From positions 1 through 64,000 of the forward strand of contig JABDCW010000005.1 of NCBI GenBank assembly GCA_013287905.1: 64,000 nt of DNA, read 5' to 3'. This document shows, one piece after another, positions 8,198-16,786 of this stretch (position 1 is the first letter of the stretch; every line of letters starts with the position of its first letter). Below the pieces are notes generated by a model, which saw only the letters and a list, made by a program, of their open reading frames with translations, did no database searches and was not told the DNA's origin. Source of the stretch: Chlamydiota bacterium (GTDB lineage: Bacteria; Chlamydiota; Chlamydiia; Chlamydiales; Parachlamydiaceae). The position numbers and the translations under genes were made by a program.

Positions 8198-9258
8198 GTG
8201 CGATGAAAACAACCCCTGCAATACGCGAAGTGAAACATCTCTTGGTGACAGGAGGCGCCGGCTTTATCGGTTCGGCATTTATCCGTTATCTGCTAAACGC
8301 CCCTGATTTCGACGGGACTATTGTCAATGTCGATTCTTTAACATATGCCGGCAACCTCGACAATTTGACCGCTATTGCAGATGACCCACGTTACACCTTT
8401 GTGCGAGGGGATATATCCGATCAGCCGTTGATTGAATCGCTATGCAATACCCGCAAAATCGATGCCATTGTCCACTTTGCCGCAGAAAGCCATGTAGACC
8501 GCAGCATCAACGGGCCTCAAAGCTTTCTGGAAACCAATGTGATGGGCACATTTCACTTGCTGGAAGTTGTACGAAGGCAGCTTCACATCCACTTTCATCA
8601 TGTCTCCACAGATGAAGTATATGGAGCTTTAGGCAAAACCGGATATTTCACCGAAAACACCCCATATCATCCAAATTCTCCCTATTCCGCTTCCAAGGCT
8701 GCTTCTGACCATTTGGTCAATGCCTATCATCACACCTACGGCATAAGCACAACTCTCTCCAATTGCAGCAACAACTATGGCCCCTTTCAATTTCCGGAAA
8801 AACTCATCCCCCTCATGCTTCTCAATTGCATTAAAAGTAAGCCTTTACCCGTCTATGGTCAAGGCAATCAAATACGCGATTGGCTCTATGTCGATGACCA
8901 TGCAGAAGCGATATGGATGATCCTTAATTGCGGCAGAAATGGCAGCACATACAATATTGGAGGCGGGGCTGAAAGAGAAAACCTGGCGCTTATTTCTCAA
9001 ATGATCGGCATTCTTGCTGAAGTACAGGGTGTGCCGGCAGATACTTTTAAGGAACTGATCACTTTCGTCAAAGATCGTCCCGGCCACGACTATCGCTATG
9101 CCATAGACTATTCCAAAATTAAAGGGGAACTTGGATGGTCCCCCCGCCATTCTTTTGCGCAAGGTTTACGCAAAACCGTTGTCTGGTATCTCGATCATCC
9201 TCAATGGGTGGAGCGCATTGAATCGGGAGTGTATGGCATGGCAATTCATACCAGGTGA
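8194..9258 (+). CDS. rmlB: dTDP-glucose 4,6-dehydratase
   Basis: RmlB converts dTDP-glucose to dTDP-4-keto-6-deoxyglucose with bound NAD. The 354-residue protein has GGAGFIGS for NAD binding, HFAAESHVDRSI, STDEVYGAL with the Thr-Asp-Glu active-site triad, and YSASKAASD (YxxxK). The pathway's second step is thus encoded last. The ATG at 8194 overlaps the rmlD stop; a second ATG at 8203 is possible. A very long inverted repeat follows the stop and should end the rml transcript. Confidence 0.96.
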   Translation: MSAMKTTPAIREVKHLLVTGGAGFIGSAFIRYLLNAPDFDGTIVNVDSLTYAGNLDNLTAIADDPRYTFVRGDISDQPLIESLCNTRKIDAIVHFAAESHVDRSINGPQSFLETNVMGTFHLLEVVRRQLHIHFHHVSTDEVYGALGKTGYFTENTPYHPNSPYSASKAASDHLVNAYHHTYGISTTLSNCSNNYGPFQFPEKLIPLMLLNCIKSKPLPVYGQGNQIRDWLYVDDHAEAIWMILNCGRNGSTYNIGGGAERENLALISQMIGILAEVQGVPADTFKELITFVKDRPGHDYRYAIDYSKIKGELGWSPRHSFAQGLRKTVVWYLDHPQWVERIESGVYGMAIHTR

Positions 9259-9275
9259 CCGGACATTAAGACAAG

Positions 9276-9538
9276 GCACAGGAAATTAGAACGAATTTTT
9301 GAATTTTTCTCAACCAGGAGGGCTCTAAGCCAATCCTGATCTCGATCTTGATCTTGATCATGATCTCAATCTTGCTTTTCTTCAAGATTGTTTCGATGTT
9401 GATTAGATTGATAAGAGCCAACTAGAGAGCGAAATGTATGAAGAGCTAGATTAAGATCAAGATCGAGATCGAGATCAGGATTGGCTTAGAGCCCTCCTGG
9501 TTGAGAAAAATTCAAAAATTCGTTCTAATTTCCTGTGC
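9276..9538. repeat. 73-bp perfect inverted repeat with GATC-periodic inner arms
   Basis: Positions 9276-9348 and 9466-9538 are perfect 73-base complements. Pairing continues imperfectly inward through GATCTT/GATCAT units. The left flank at 9254-9270 holds the module GGTGACCGGACATTAA, which recurs near 38454, 46460 and 46800. The loop part around 9415-9455 (CTAGAGAGCGAAATGT) is repeated in the opposite orientation near 51739-51778. It follows rmlB and precedes the promoter of the gene at 9616. Confidence 0.95.
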
Positions 9539-9561
9539 TCCTGCAATACACACCTAATTTA

Positions 9562-9590
9562 TTGACTCTAAAGCCACGATACTATATAGT
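9562..9590 (+). promoter_or_regulatory. Predicted sigma-66/sigma-70 promoter
   Basis: TTGACT at 9562-9567 and TATAGT at 9585-9590 are separated by exactly 17 bases. It lies just outside the long inverted repeat and 26 bases before the start of the hypothetical gene at 9616, so that gene probably has its own transcript. Confidence 0.6.
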
Positions 9591-9615
9591 CGACGTCAAT
9601 TAATAGGAGAAAATC

Positions 9616-10290
9616 ATGCGTCTTTACTACCTTTCTGACGGTCAACAATTCCATTTACGTCTTCAGGAATATCAACAACCAAATTGGAAATATAGTGCGG
9701 ACAACACATCAAAAAGCATTATAGCAACACGTACACTTTCGCGAAAAAGCCAGGTGATTTCTGTCATTGCCTGGGCTATCTTGTGCGCGATAACTGTGGG
9801 ATTATACAGTCAGGCAAAGAGCGAACTGAAGGATAGATGGAAAGGAAAAGAAATTGTGCAATTTCAACTCTCTCACCCAAACAACGCAAATATTGAAGAG
9901 TTATATCAGAACCTTATAAACGATTGTCATTTAATTGCAAAACTTAACGAAAAACAGATCAAAAAATACCTGAATAGTGACAAGAAGGAACCATTCGATC
10001 AACTTTATATCTGCATGCCAAATTTTGGCTGCAGCCAATGGAGCTTATTTCAGCCAAAAGATATCCAAAGGATAGACTTTGCGAAACTAATACCGATTGC
10101 GCAAAAACAGAATGTAGAACCTAAATTGCTTATATACACCATATTTGGATGTTCAAAATTTTCAGATTTACCTGCAGAAAACATAGCAAAGCTCCAACAG
10201 TTATCCGAAGCCAATCTTCGTTTGCTCTATCCTCATTTCGAAAAAGAGCACATAAACGCCCTGACTGAAAAACAAAAGGAATGGTTGTAA
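9616..10290 (+). CDS. Hypothetical membrane-anchored protein
   Basis: I do not recognise this 224-residue protein. It starts at an ATG with AGGAG nine bases upstream. One hydrophobic segment near residues 46-65 (VISVIAWAILCAITVGLY) would span the membrane, with a basic flank before it. The remainder is polar, with several Asn/Gln/Lys-rich helices and Cys-containing repeats of the type FGCSQWSLFQ and FGCSKFSDLP at about residues 138 and 178. These two look like an internal repeat of about 40 residues (a hydrophobic FGCS turn followed by LPAENIAKL-like helices). It lies between the rml operon and a toxin-antitoxin pair. Confidence 0.65.
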   Translation: MRLYYLSDGQQFHLRLQEYQQPNWKYSADNTSKSIIATRTLSRKSQVISVIAWAILCAITVGLYSQAKSELKDRWKGKEIVQFQLSHPNNANIEELYQNLINDCHLIAKLNEKQIKKYLNSDKKEPFDQLYICMPNFGCSQWSLFQPKDIQRIDFAKLIPIAQKQNVEPKLLIYTIFGCSKFSDLPAENIAKLQQLSEANLRLLYPHFEKEHINALTEKQKEWL

Positions 10291-10329
10291 TATCATAAAT
10301 CGTCCTGCTAAGGTCTTTATACATTCAAG

Positions 10330-10490
10330 AACGAAACGGCCCTTTGGCCCCGCTATTACTTTTTGAGAGCAGGGTTGGCTAGCCGCGATAGTGGCGCTAG
10401 CATGTAGCCGCATGCCTCCAGCGTGCGGTATAGATGCGTAAATTATCAGCCATGGTCTTGGCATTTTGGCCCTATTGCAGACCTTACACT
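10330..10490. other. GC-rich structured intergenic stretch, no gene seen
   Basis: The 322 bases between 10290 and 10613 hold no credible gene. The centre is more GC-rich than its surroundings and contains several hairpins: GGCC-CTTT-GGCC near 10349, and an eight-pair stem at 10408-10415/10421-10428 (CCGCATGC with GCGTGCGG). The word GCTAGC occurs twice nearby. It could be a small structured RNA, or a remnant of a mobile element. Confidence 0.4.
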
Positions 10491-10564
10491 TTCATCAACA
10501 CAATGCAGGCTGCAGATTCCAGATAAATTTATATATATACCTATCAAGCGAATGACGTGATCGA

Positions 10565-10593
10565 TTGACTTATTTACGGCGATACGGTATTCT
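10565..10593 (+). promoter_or_regulatory. Predicted promoter of the Doc-type toxin-antitoxin operon
   Basis: TTGACT at 10565-10570 and TATTCT at 10588-10593 are spaced by 17 bases. Transcription would begin only about 10-13 bases before the antitoxin ATG at 10613, with the AAGGAGG ribosome site at 10601 almost at the 5' end. Antitoxin binding here would be the expected autoregulation. Confidence 0.45.
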
Positions 10594-10612
10594 ATAAGAA
10601 AAGGAGGTCCTT

Positions 10613-10864
10613 ATGAAACAGCAACATCAAAAGCAAGATACGGTTCGTTTAACGATTGATTTCCCTTTAGATCAGCATACCTACATTAAAATGTTAGCAA
10701 CCAAAGAAGGGGTCAGTTTGAGGCAATTCGTAATTGAACATTTACCGAATCTCAAGAAGGGCAAGAAAAAGCATAAAGACATCGAAAATGAAGAATTTGA
10801 TGAATTGCTAAAAGAATTACTCGTTGAAAAAGCTGATGTATTGAAGAGATTATCCAAGAAATGA
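10613..10864 (+). CDS. Antitoxin, ribbon-helix-helix-like
   Basis: This 83-residue protein is the predicted antitoxin of a Doc toxin. Residues 10-42 (VRLTIDFPLDQHTYIKML and then VSLRQFVIEHL) fit a ribbon-helix-helix fold: a short beta strand followed by two helices. The C-terminal half is highly charged and would wrap the toxin. The start has a strong AAGGAGG site. Its stop overlaps the toxin start (ATGA). The N-terminal half resembles the antitoxin at 38655-38933, although that one is paired with an unrelated toxin. Confidence 0.8.
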   Translation: MKQQHQKQDTVRLTIDFPLDQHTYIKMLATKEGVSLRQFVIEHLPNLKKGKKKHKDIENEEFDELLKELLVEKADVLKRLSKK

Positions 10865-11244
10865 TTAAATATCTAACACTCGAACAAGTTCTCAAAATGC
10901 ATGATGCATTTATCGAAAAATTTGGCGGGCTTCAAGGGATTAGAGACATGAATCTTTTATTGTCTGCGATCGAAACGCCTAAAGCGGCTATGTTTGGCAC
11001 TGACCTATATCCAACTGTTTATGATAAGGCTGCTGCTTACTTATATCATATCGTGCAAAATCATCCATTTAATGATGCAAATAAACGCACTGGTTTCGGT
11101 GCAGCTTATTTATTTCTAAAAGCGAATAATATAAATATTTTATTTGATGACAAATCTTTTGAAAGCTTGGTTATAGAAGTGGCAAAAGGAAAGAAAACAA
11201 AGGAAGAAATCTCCTATTTTTTCGAGTACGGTCAAAATAGATAA
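10861..11244 (+). CDS. doc: Doc family toxin (Fic fold kinase)
   Basis: The 127-residue product resembles phage P1 Doc from the first residues (LTLEQVLKMHDAFIEKFGGLQGIRD) and has the motif HPFNDANKRTG at residues 68-78. In P1, Doc phosphorylates elongation factor Tu and stops translation; the invariant His and Asn/Lys/Arg of the motif are present here. It overlaps the antitoxin by four bases. The family and length are clear; activity in this organism is inferred. Confidence 0.92.
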   Translation: MIKYLTLEQVLKMHDAFIEKFGGLQGIRDMNLLLSAIETPKAAMFGTDLYPTVYDKAAAYLYHIVQNHPFNDANKRTGFGAAYLFLKANNINILFDDKSFESLVIEVAKGKKTKEEISYFFEYGQNR

Positions 11245-11263
11245 ACGGCATATTATAGAATGA

Positions 11264-11292
11264 TTGCTTTGTGCCTTCAACTTTGTTATAAT
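11264..11292 (+). promoter_or_regulatory. Predicted sigma-66/sigma-70 promoter
   Basis: TTGCTT at 11264-11269 and a consensus TATAAT at 11287-11292 are 17 bases apart. It lies between doc and the hypothetical gene at 11310, so that gene can be expressed independently of the toxin-antitoxin operon. Confidence 0.6.
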
Positions 11293-11309
11293 TAGAGAAG
11301 GAGGATTGT

Positions 11310-11801
11310 ATGATAAAATTACATTGTTTAGCTGAAACTTATTTAGGGATTTTTCCCTTGCAAGAAACTCAACAAAAGCAAATGAGAGAATGTATTTTAA
11401 AATACACTATACCAAAAGGTTCAATTTTTAGTACTGAAAAAATTAATTATTTTAAATTTAGAATTTTCAATGCTTTAAAGAGTTTAGTTAGGCAATCTGA
11501 ATGGCAGAAAACTACTCGCAAAATTTACCCAAATTCATCAGATCCTAAAATACAAAAAGCAATCACTGAAACAATGACGACACTTTTAAAATTACAATCA
11601 GGCGGGCTTGAGGCACCAAAAGATCAAACCCCCTTCCAAGATATTGCTTCAAAAATGAAGGGAGAGAAACCGATAAAGGAAGGTGAAGGGGTTGAACTCG
11701 TAACAACTGAAGCTTTAAATAAATTAGGTAAATGCAATCATGGTTCGAACAGTTATTGGGATAAAGACTTTCCTAAGCTAAACCTAAAATCGGCCGGATA
11801 G
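11310..11801 (+). CDS. Hypothetical protein
   Basis: This 163-residue protein is not recognised. It starts behind an AGAAGGAGG ribosome site. The N-terminal 85 residues look helical and basic (CLAETYLGIFPLQETQQKQM, then KINYFKFRIFNALKSLVRQSEW); the C-terminal part is polar and Gly/Lys-rich. It is AT-rich compared with the pdh genes next to it and lies beside a toxin-antitoxin pair, so it may belong to the same acquired patch. It ends convergently to pdhC. Confidence 0.6.
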   Translation: MIKLHCLAETYLGIFPLQETQQKQMRECILKYTIPKGSIFSTEKINYFKFRIFNALKSLVRQSEWQKTTRKIYPNSSDPKIQKAITETMTTLLKLQSGGLEAPKDQTPFQDIASKMKGEKPIKEGEGVELVTTEALNKLGKCNHGSNSYWDKDFPKLNLKSAG

Positions 11802-11857
11802 CATCATCCTGAAGAAAGTTGAAAATGGGCACGAAACTAATTCTTCATTCACGATGT

Positions 11858-13159
11858 TCACACCAACAAAACAGCCGGACTTTCCACAATACCCTTGAAG
11901 GTCGCAAGAAATTGGGCCGCGTCGACGCCATCAATCACGCGATGGTCGCAAGAGAGCGTTACAGTCATTTCCATTCCGGGGACGATGGCACCGTTAGAAA
12001 CGACCGGAACTGCCAGCATTCCTCCTATGGCCAATATTGCCGCTTGCGGAGGGTTGAGAATGGCGATAAATTCAGAAACACCATACATCCCTAAATTGGA
12101 GATAGTAAATGAACCTCCCTTATATTCCTCTGAAGATAGCTTGCCTTCTTTAGCACGGGAGATAAGCTCTTTGATCTCCATGGAGATTTCATCGACGTTT
12201 TTGAAATTGGCATGGCGGATGATTGGGGTGATCAAACCGTCTTGCAGACTGACAGCAACAGAAATATCAATACTCTTAAAGCGAACAATAGCGTTATTTA
12301 CCGAATTAAAGCCGCTGTTCATGTTCGGATGCTTCTTCAAGGCAATCGCCGCAGCTTTGATCATAAAGTCATTATATGTCAGCTCGATATTTTGTTTTTT
12401 TAATTGCTGCCGGATATCGATCAATGGCTGAACGTTGACTTTTATCGACACATAAAAGTGGGGGATAAAAGATTTTGCTTCCTGAAGCCTTTGCGCAACG
12501 ATTTTGCGGATAGGAGAGAGGGGCTTTTCCTCATAGGATCCTGGAATCACCCGCGGCTTTTCGCGGGAATGAAAAGCAACGTTGCGCCCTGCAGGCGCCC
12601 CTTTCAAATCGCGGCTCGTAACCCGTCCTTCAGGACCCGTTCCCTTGATGTTAGAGAGGTCCAGCCCACCCTTTTTCGCCAATTTACGGGCCAAAGGGGA
12701 AACTTTAAGACGCCCTGCATTTTGCGGACGGGAAAATTGATACTGTTCGAGAGGCGCTTCCGGGACAAAGGCCGGCTGAGATATTGCGATGTGGTTAGCG
12801 GCAGATGGCTCTTTGTTGGTTTTTTCTTCAACACGATCATCCTTTAGGTCCGAAGAGGATGCAGCAGAAGTATTTGGGGGTGTTTCTTTAGTCTTTGGAG
12901 GTTCTTGAACCGCTTCCTCTTTTGTTTCTGTCAAATAAGCAATCGGCTGGTTCACACGGGCCTCATCGCCATTCTGCACTAAAATTTTGCGCAACCAGCC
13001 GCTATCCAGTGATTGATACTCTACTGTTGCCTTATCAGTCGCAATCTCTAAAAGCAACTGATTGGCTTCCACAAATTCCCCTTGCGATTTGTGCCACTTA
13101 ACGACAACGCCATTTGTCATCGTTGGCGATAGTTTGGGCATCGTTAATGTAATCTGCAT
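11858..13159 (-). CDS. pdhC: Pyruvate dehydrogenase E2, dihydrolipoamide acetyltransferase
   Basis: E2 moves the acetyl group from E1 to coenzyme A and forms the core of the pyruvate dehydrogenase complex. The 433 residues show an N-terminal lipoyl domain with the lipoylated Lys in ATDKATVEY, an Ala/Pro/Glu-rich linker, an E1/E3-binding domain (VSPLARKLAKKGGLDLSNIKGTGPEGRV) and a C-terminal catalytic domain ending in DHRVIDG, the active-site HxxxDG. There is one lipoyl domain. I chose the ATG at 13159; the frame also has an upstream TTG. It lies 12 bases after pdhB. Confidence 0.95.
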   Translation of the reverse strand: MQITLTMPKLSPTMTNGVVVKWHKSQGEFVEANQLLLEIATDKATVEYQSLDSGWLRKILVQNGDEARVNQPIAYLTETKEEAVQEPPKTKETPPNTSAASSSDLKDDRVEEKTNKEPSAANHIAISQPAFVPEAPLEQYQFSRPQNAGRLKVSPLARKLAKKGGLDLSNIKGTGPEGRVTSRDLKGAPAGRNVAFHSREKPRVIPGSYEEKPLSPIRKIVAQRLQEAKSFIPHFYVSIKVNVQPLIDIRQQLKKQNIELTYNDFMIKAAAIALKKHPNMNSGFNSVNNAIVRFKSIDISVAVSLQDGLITPIIRHANFKNVDEISMEIKELISRAKEGKLSSEEYKGGSFTISNLGMYGVSEFIAILNPPQAAILAIGGMLAVPVVSNGAIVPGMEMTVTLSCDHRVIDGVDAAQFLATFKGIVESPAVLLV

Positions 13160-13171
13160 AAGACCATCCAA

Positions 13172-14161
13172 TTAAAGAGGTTTAACACAATAACGCACAG
13201 TCTGCACAATACGTGCTACGTTTGGCACTGTCTTGCTTTCCAGCTCCCTGGAATAGGGCATTGGGGTTTCCCTTTGACAAACACGGGCGAGAGGGCCATC
13301 CAGATCGTCAAAACAGTGTTCCTGGATTTGAAAGGCAACTTCCGATGAAATGCCGGCAAATATGTGCCCCTCTTCGACAATGACGCAACCGTGTGTTTTA
13401 CGGACCGAAGCTACGATTGTGGCAATATCTAACGGTTTAATAGTTCTTAAGTCGATCAGCTCTGCTTTAATTCCCAGCCGTCTTAGTTCCTTAACCGCCT
13501 CGATGCAGACGGCAACCATTTGCCCATGTGTCACAATGGTAATATCTGTTCCTTGTTCGATGACCTTAGCTTTTCCGATCGGCACAAGATACTCTGCTGT
13601 GGGGATCTCCATCTTCTTACCATAAGAAAGCTCCGATTCCAAGAACAAGACAGGGTTATTATTGCGGATTGCCGATTTTAATAACCCCTTCGCATCGTAG
13701 GCATTGCTCGGGGCTATCACTATAAGCCCGGGAAAATGACTGTACATGGCCTCAACGCAATGGGAATGTTGACTTGAAACCTGTGCGGCAGCTCCATTAG
13801 GTCCGCGGAAAACAATGGGGACCGGGAATCTGTTTCCCGACATATAATACATTTTGATCGCATTAGAAAGGATCTGATCCGCAGCCACAAAAGAGAAATT
13901 AAAACTCATGAATTCAACAACAGGACGCAATCCCGTCATTGCTGCGCCAACACAAAGACCGGCAAACCCAAGTTCGGCAATCGGCGTGTCGATGACCCGT
14001 TTAGACCCCCATTTTTCGAGCATTCCTTTCGTGACTTTGTAAGCCCCCTGATACTGCCCAACCTCTTCCCCCATAATGAAAACACGTTCATCGCGGGCCA
14101 TCTCTTCATCCAGGGCCTGTCTTAAAGCTTCTCTTAATTCAACAAGTTGCGTGTCCGACAT
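13172..14161 (-). CDS. pdhB: Pyruvate dehydrogenase E1 component, beta subunit
   Basis: The 329-residue product pairs with PdhA to decarboxylate pyruvate using thiamine diphosphate. Typical features are VFIMGEEVGQYQGAYKVTKGM with the thiamine-binding Glu, DTPIAELGFAGLCVGAA, and QHSHCVEAMYSHFPGL near the active site. I chose the ATG at 14161 with an AAGGA site just upstream, eight bases past the pdhA stop; the open frame extends 23 codons earlier inside pdhA and lacks homology. Confidence 0.95.
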   Translation of the reverse strand: MSDTQLVELREALRQALDEEMARDERVFIMGEEVGQYQGAYKVTKGMLEKWGSKRVIDTPIAELGFAGLCVGAAMTGLRPVVEFMSFNFSFVAADQILSNAIKMYYMSGNRFPVPIVFRGPNGAAAQVSSQHSHCVEAMYSHFPGLIVIAPSNAYDAKGLLKSAIRNNNPVLFLESELSYGKKMEIPTAEYLVPIGKAKVIEQGTDITIVTHGQMVAVCIEAVKELRRLGIKAELIDLRTIKPLDIATIVASVRKTHGCVIVEEGHIFAGISSEVAFQIQEHCFDDLDGPLARVCQRETPMPYSRELESKTVPNVARIVQTVRYCVKPL

Positions 14162-14168
14162 ACATTCC

Positions 14169-15197
14169 TTATGGTGCAAAAACATCCTCTTCCAGCGTGA
14201 GGGGATCGGGCCAAGGGCTCTCTTCAGCATACTTCATTGCTGCAATCATCACATCACGCTCTTGCTTATCCATCTGTTTAATGGCCTCCTCATCGAGCAA
14301 ACCATTATCGAGCAAAACTTTTTCCATTAACAATATAGGATCGCGTTGCATACAGCTCTTTAAGGATTCTTTTGATCTGTATAATCCGGGATCAGATATG
14401 GAATGGCCGCGAAATCTCTCTGTCACAACTTCGATTAAAACCGGCTTTCGGTTAATTTCCATTTCTTTAAAAACATGAGAAAAGCCCGCATAGCAGGCAA
14501 AAAAATCCATCCCGTCAAACGTATACCCTTTCATTCCATAGCTGGAGGCTTTGTCCTCAGCCAAACGGCTGACGCTGACAGCTTGCTCTACGTGCGTGCC
14601 CATCCCCCACATATTGTTTTCTATTATGTACACACAAGGCAGGTCCCAAAGGGCTGCTAAATTCAGGGACTCATGAAAAGACCCTTGAGCTACAGCCCCA
14701 TCGCCTAAAAAACAAAGGGAAACTTCCGTCTGTTTGCCTAAATATTTGAGGCTAAAAGCAGCGCCCGTTGCGATAGGCACCTGTCCCGAAACGATTCCAA
14801 ATCCTCCTAAAAGCCGTTCGGTAAAAAAATGCATCGAACCGCCCCGGCCTTTGGCGTTGCCCGTCTTTCGTCCATATAGCTCAGCCATTAGTTCATCCGG
14901 AGTTGCACCAAGAAGCAGGGCAAGGGCGTGACAGCGGTATGATGTCGTATACCAGTTGTTTGGTCCAAAAACCTCTACGACAGCTGTTTGGATAGCCTCC
15001 TGGCCAATATATGAGTGAAAAAAACCACCTACTTTTCCCATTTGATAGGCCGATTCGGCCCTGGTTTCAAAATTGCGTATCCTCAGCATTTGACGCAAAG
15101 CTTCTATCAACCTTGCAGGGTCTACTTTTTTAATGACCTGCTGGATGTCATAAGGAAAAAATGTGGGTTTATCCGATTTTACAGGTTTGTTCATCAT
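14169..15197 (-). CDS. pdhA: Pyruvate dehydrogenase E1 component, alpha subunit
   Basis: This 342-residue subunit has the thiamine diphosphate motif GDGAVAQGSFHESLNLAALWDLPCVYIIENN (GDGx...NN), followed by the phosphorylation-loop region ERFRGHSISDPG. It begins the operon pdhA-pdhB-pdhC, the order known in Chlamydia. Two adjacent ATGs at 15197 and 15194 follow an AGGA site; the second has the better spacing. E3 (lipoamide dehydrogenase) is not in this window. Confidence 0.95.
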   Translation of the reverse strand: MMNKPVKSDKPTFFPYDIQQVIKKVDPARLIEALRQMLRIRNFETRAESAYQMGKVGGFFHSYIGQEAIQTAVVEVFGPNNWYTTSYRCHALALLLGATPDELMAELYGRKTGNAKGRGGSMHFFTERLLGGFGIVSGQVPIATGAAFSLKYLGKQTEVSLCFLGDGAVAQGSFHESLNLAALWDLPCVYIIENNMWGMGTHVEQAVSVSRLAEDKASSYGMKGYTFDGMDFFACYAGFSHVFKEMEINRKPVLIEVVTERFRGHSISDPGLYRSKESLKSCMQRDPILLMEKVLLDNGLLDEEAIKQMDKQERDVMIAAMKYAEESPWPDPLTLEEDVFAP

Positions 15198-15227
15198 AAA
15201 TCCTATGCAAATTCCAAAATATGTATG

Positions 15228-16511
15228 TTAACAGCAACGCTTAATGGATATGTCCGGCAGCTCTTCCTCCGGAGGAGGCATGCCCTGCAAAACATCCTCC
15301 GCAACCTCTTTATCGACGACCGCGGCGACGCAAGAATCGGACCACACATTAATCGCGCTTTCCAGCATGTCGATCATCGTATAAAATGGTAAAATGATCC
15401 CTAAAACAGTTAAAGGTACGTTCATGGCAGCCAAAAACGCTCCGGACAGGAAATAGCATCCCATCGGAACCCCTGCATTTCCTATTGCGGCAATGGTAGC
15501 GATGAAGATCCATAAAAACATCTCAACGCCGGAAAATACAACGCCGTTCAACATGGAGACATAAAGTACCGTAATTAAAATAAATGCCGCACAGGCATTC
15601 ATATTGATCGTCGTACATAGCGGTAAAGTGAAACTTGCAATTTTTTTCGACATTCCAATATTTTTTTCAGCGCAACGTATTGCCATGGGAAGAGCCGCGC
15701 TCGACGATTTAGTAAAGAATGCGACGGAAAGGGCCGGCATCATGCCGCGGACCATACGGATGGGAGAGATGTTTTTGATTTTAAGAAATGAAGGGAGGAC
15801 AATGAAAGCCTGTACAAGATTGGCCAAAAGAACGCAAATCAGATAAAGGGCTAAACTTTTTATCTCTAATCCTTGTCGCAAGTCCTTAAAAAACAGGACG
15901 ACAAATGCCCAGATCGCAATGGGCATTAAAAGAATGATCCAGGAAGTCATTTTCATAATGGCAGCATAAAGACTGGAAAAGAATGTATGCAAAACCTGCC
16001 GGTTATGGTGCGGTAATGTCAGAACGCTTAGGCTAAAAAACATCGCGATAAACAAAACCCCAATCACATGGCTCTCTAAAAAAGGTTGGACAATGTTTGA
16101 AGGAATGCTTTTTAGCAGATAATGGTAATAGCTTCCTTGAACTTCGGTATGTGCGGCATCGGAAAGTCCTGCCAGGCTGCTTAGCTCAAGTGTGCTGACA
16201 GGCGAGATAAAGACAAATAAGCCAAGCGCAACTGTCGCAGCGATGATGGTGGTTAATAGAGTGTATTTGATGACTCTTTTGCCTAAACTTTTTATTTCGC
16301 TGACGCTGTCCATCCCCGAAGCTGTCGAGACGATCGATAAAAAAATAATGGGGAGACTCACCAGTTTTAATAAATTGATGAATATGCTGGATGCCGCATC
16401 GGCAATCGAATCAAAAACAGGAAGTTGCGAGTATGCGGCAAGTATCCCCAAAAATAATGCCAGCAAAATCCTCATATTAGGTGTGATCCATTGACGTAAC
16501 TTCGCAAACAT
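15228..16511 (-). CDS. Dicarboxylate/amino acid:cation symporter (DAACS family)
   Basis: This 427-residue membrane protein belongs to the glutamate/aspartate/dicarboxylate symporter family. It has the re-entrant-loop serine motif FTKSSSAALPMA, the helix-7 motif TLPLCTTINMNACAA (usually TxGATINMDG), the GNAGVPMG loop (usually AGIPGG) and DMLESAINVWSD near the end. The altered helix-7 and HP2 motifs suggest a substrate other than plain glutamate, but this cannot be fixed by eye. It probably imports host metabolites. It lies 30 bases upstream of pdhA on the same strand. Confidence 0.88.
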   Translation of the reverse strand: MFAKLRQWITPNMRILLALFLGILAAYSQLPVFDSIADAASSIFINLLKLVSLPIIFLSIVSTASGMDSVSEIKSLGKRVIKYTLLTTIIAATVALGLFVFISPVSTLELSSLAGLSDAAHTEVQGSYYHYLLKSIPSNIVQPFLESHVIGVLFIAMFFSLSVLTLPHHNRQVLHTFFSSLYAAIMKMTSWIILLMPIAIWAFVVLFFKDLRQGLEIKSLALYLICVLLANLVQAFIVLPSFLKIKNISPIRMVRGMMPALSVAFFTKSSSAALPMAIRCAEKNIGMSKKIASFTLPLCTTINMNACAAFILITVLYVSMLNGVVFSGVEMFLWIFIATIAAIGNAGVPMGCYFLSGAFLAAMNVPLTVLGIILPFYTMIDMLESAINVWSDSCVAAVVDKEVAEDVLQGMPPPEEELPDISIKRCC

Positions 16512-16599
16512 GACTGATGATCTCCTTAAAAGAATTCAGCCTATATTAACAGCCATTAAATTTCAAGAAAGAATTGGTTCGTGCCCTATGCCCGTCTTG

Positions 16600-16780
16600 T
16601 TTAATGGACAATGGACGATGTGAGGGGCGTGGACGGTATGAGACAATTGCAAAATTCTGAAGATCACTAAAGGAAAGCAAAAAAAAATTAAACACAAAGG
16701 CACAAAGACGCGAAGGCACAAAGATGGAGCCTCTACCCCTTCTTCGTGCCTTTGAGTCTTTGTGCCTTTGTGTTTAATTT
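16600..16780. repeat. Inverted repeat (ACAAAGGC-type) with TGGACAATGG flank
   Basis: The arms 16685-16719 and 16746-16780 pair at 33 of 35 positions; they consist of ACAAAGGC/ACAAAGAC units. To the left, 16603-16660 carries GGACAATGGACGATG and ATGAGACAATTGCAAAATT, both of which recur in the element near 43700-43900. The right arm ends seven bases from the stop of the gene at 16787, so the hairpin would form at the end of that transcript. Confidence 0.85.
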
Positions 16781-16786
16781 GATTGT

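Noticed and set aside
10201-10464. 87-residue minus-strand frame in the GC-rich gap
   Set aside because: It overlaps the end of the gene at 9616-10290, has no ribosome site and shows no recognisable domain.
11895-12847. Plus-strand frames of up to 178 residues opposite pdhC
   Set aside because: Antisense shadows of a well-supported enzyme gene.
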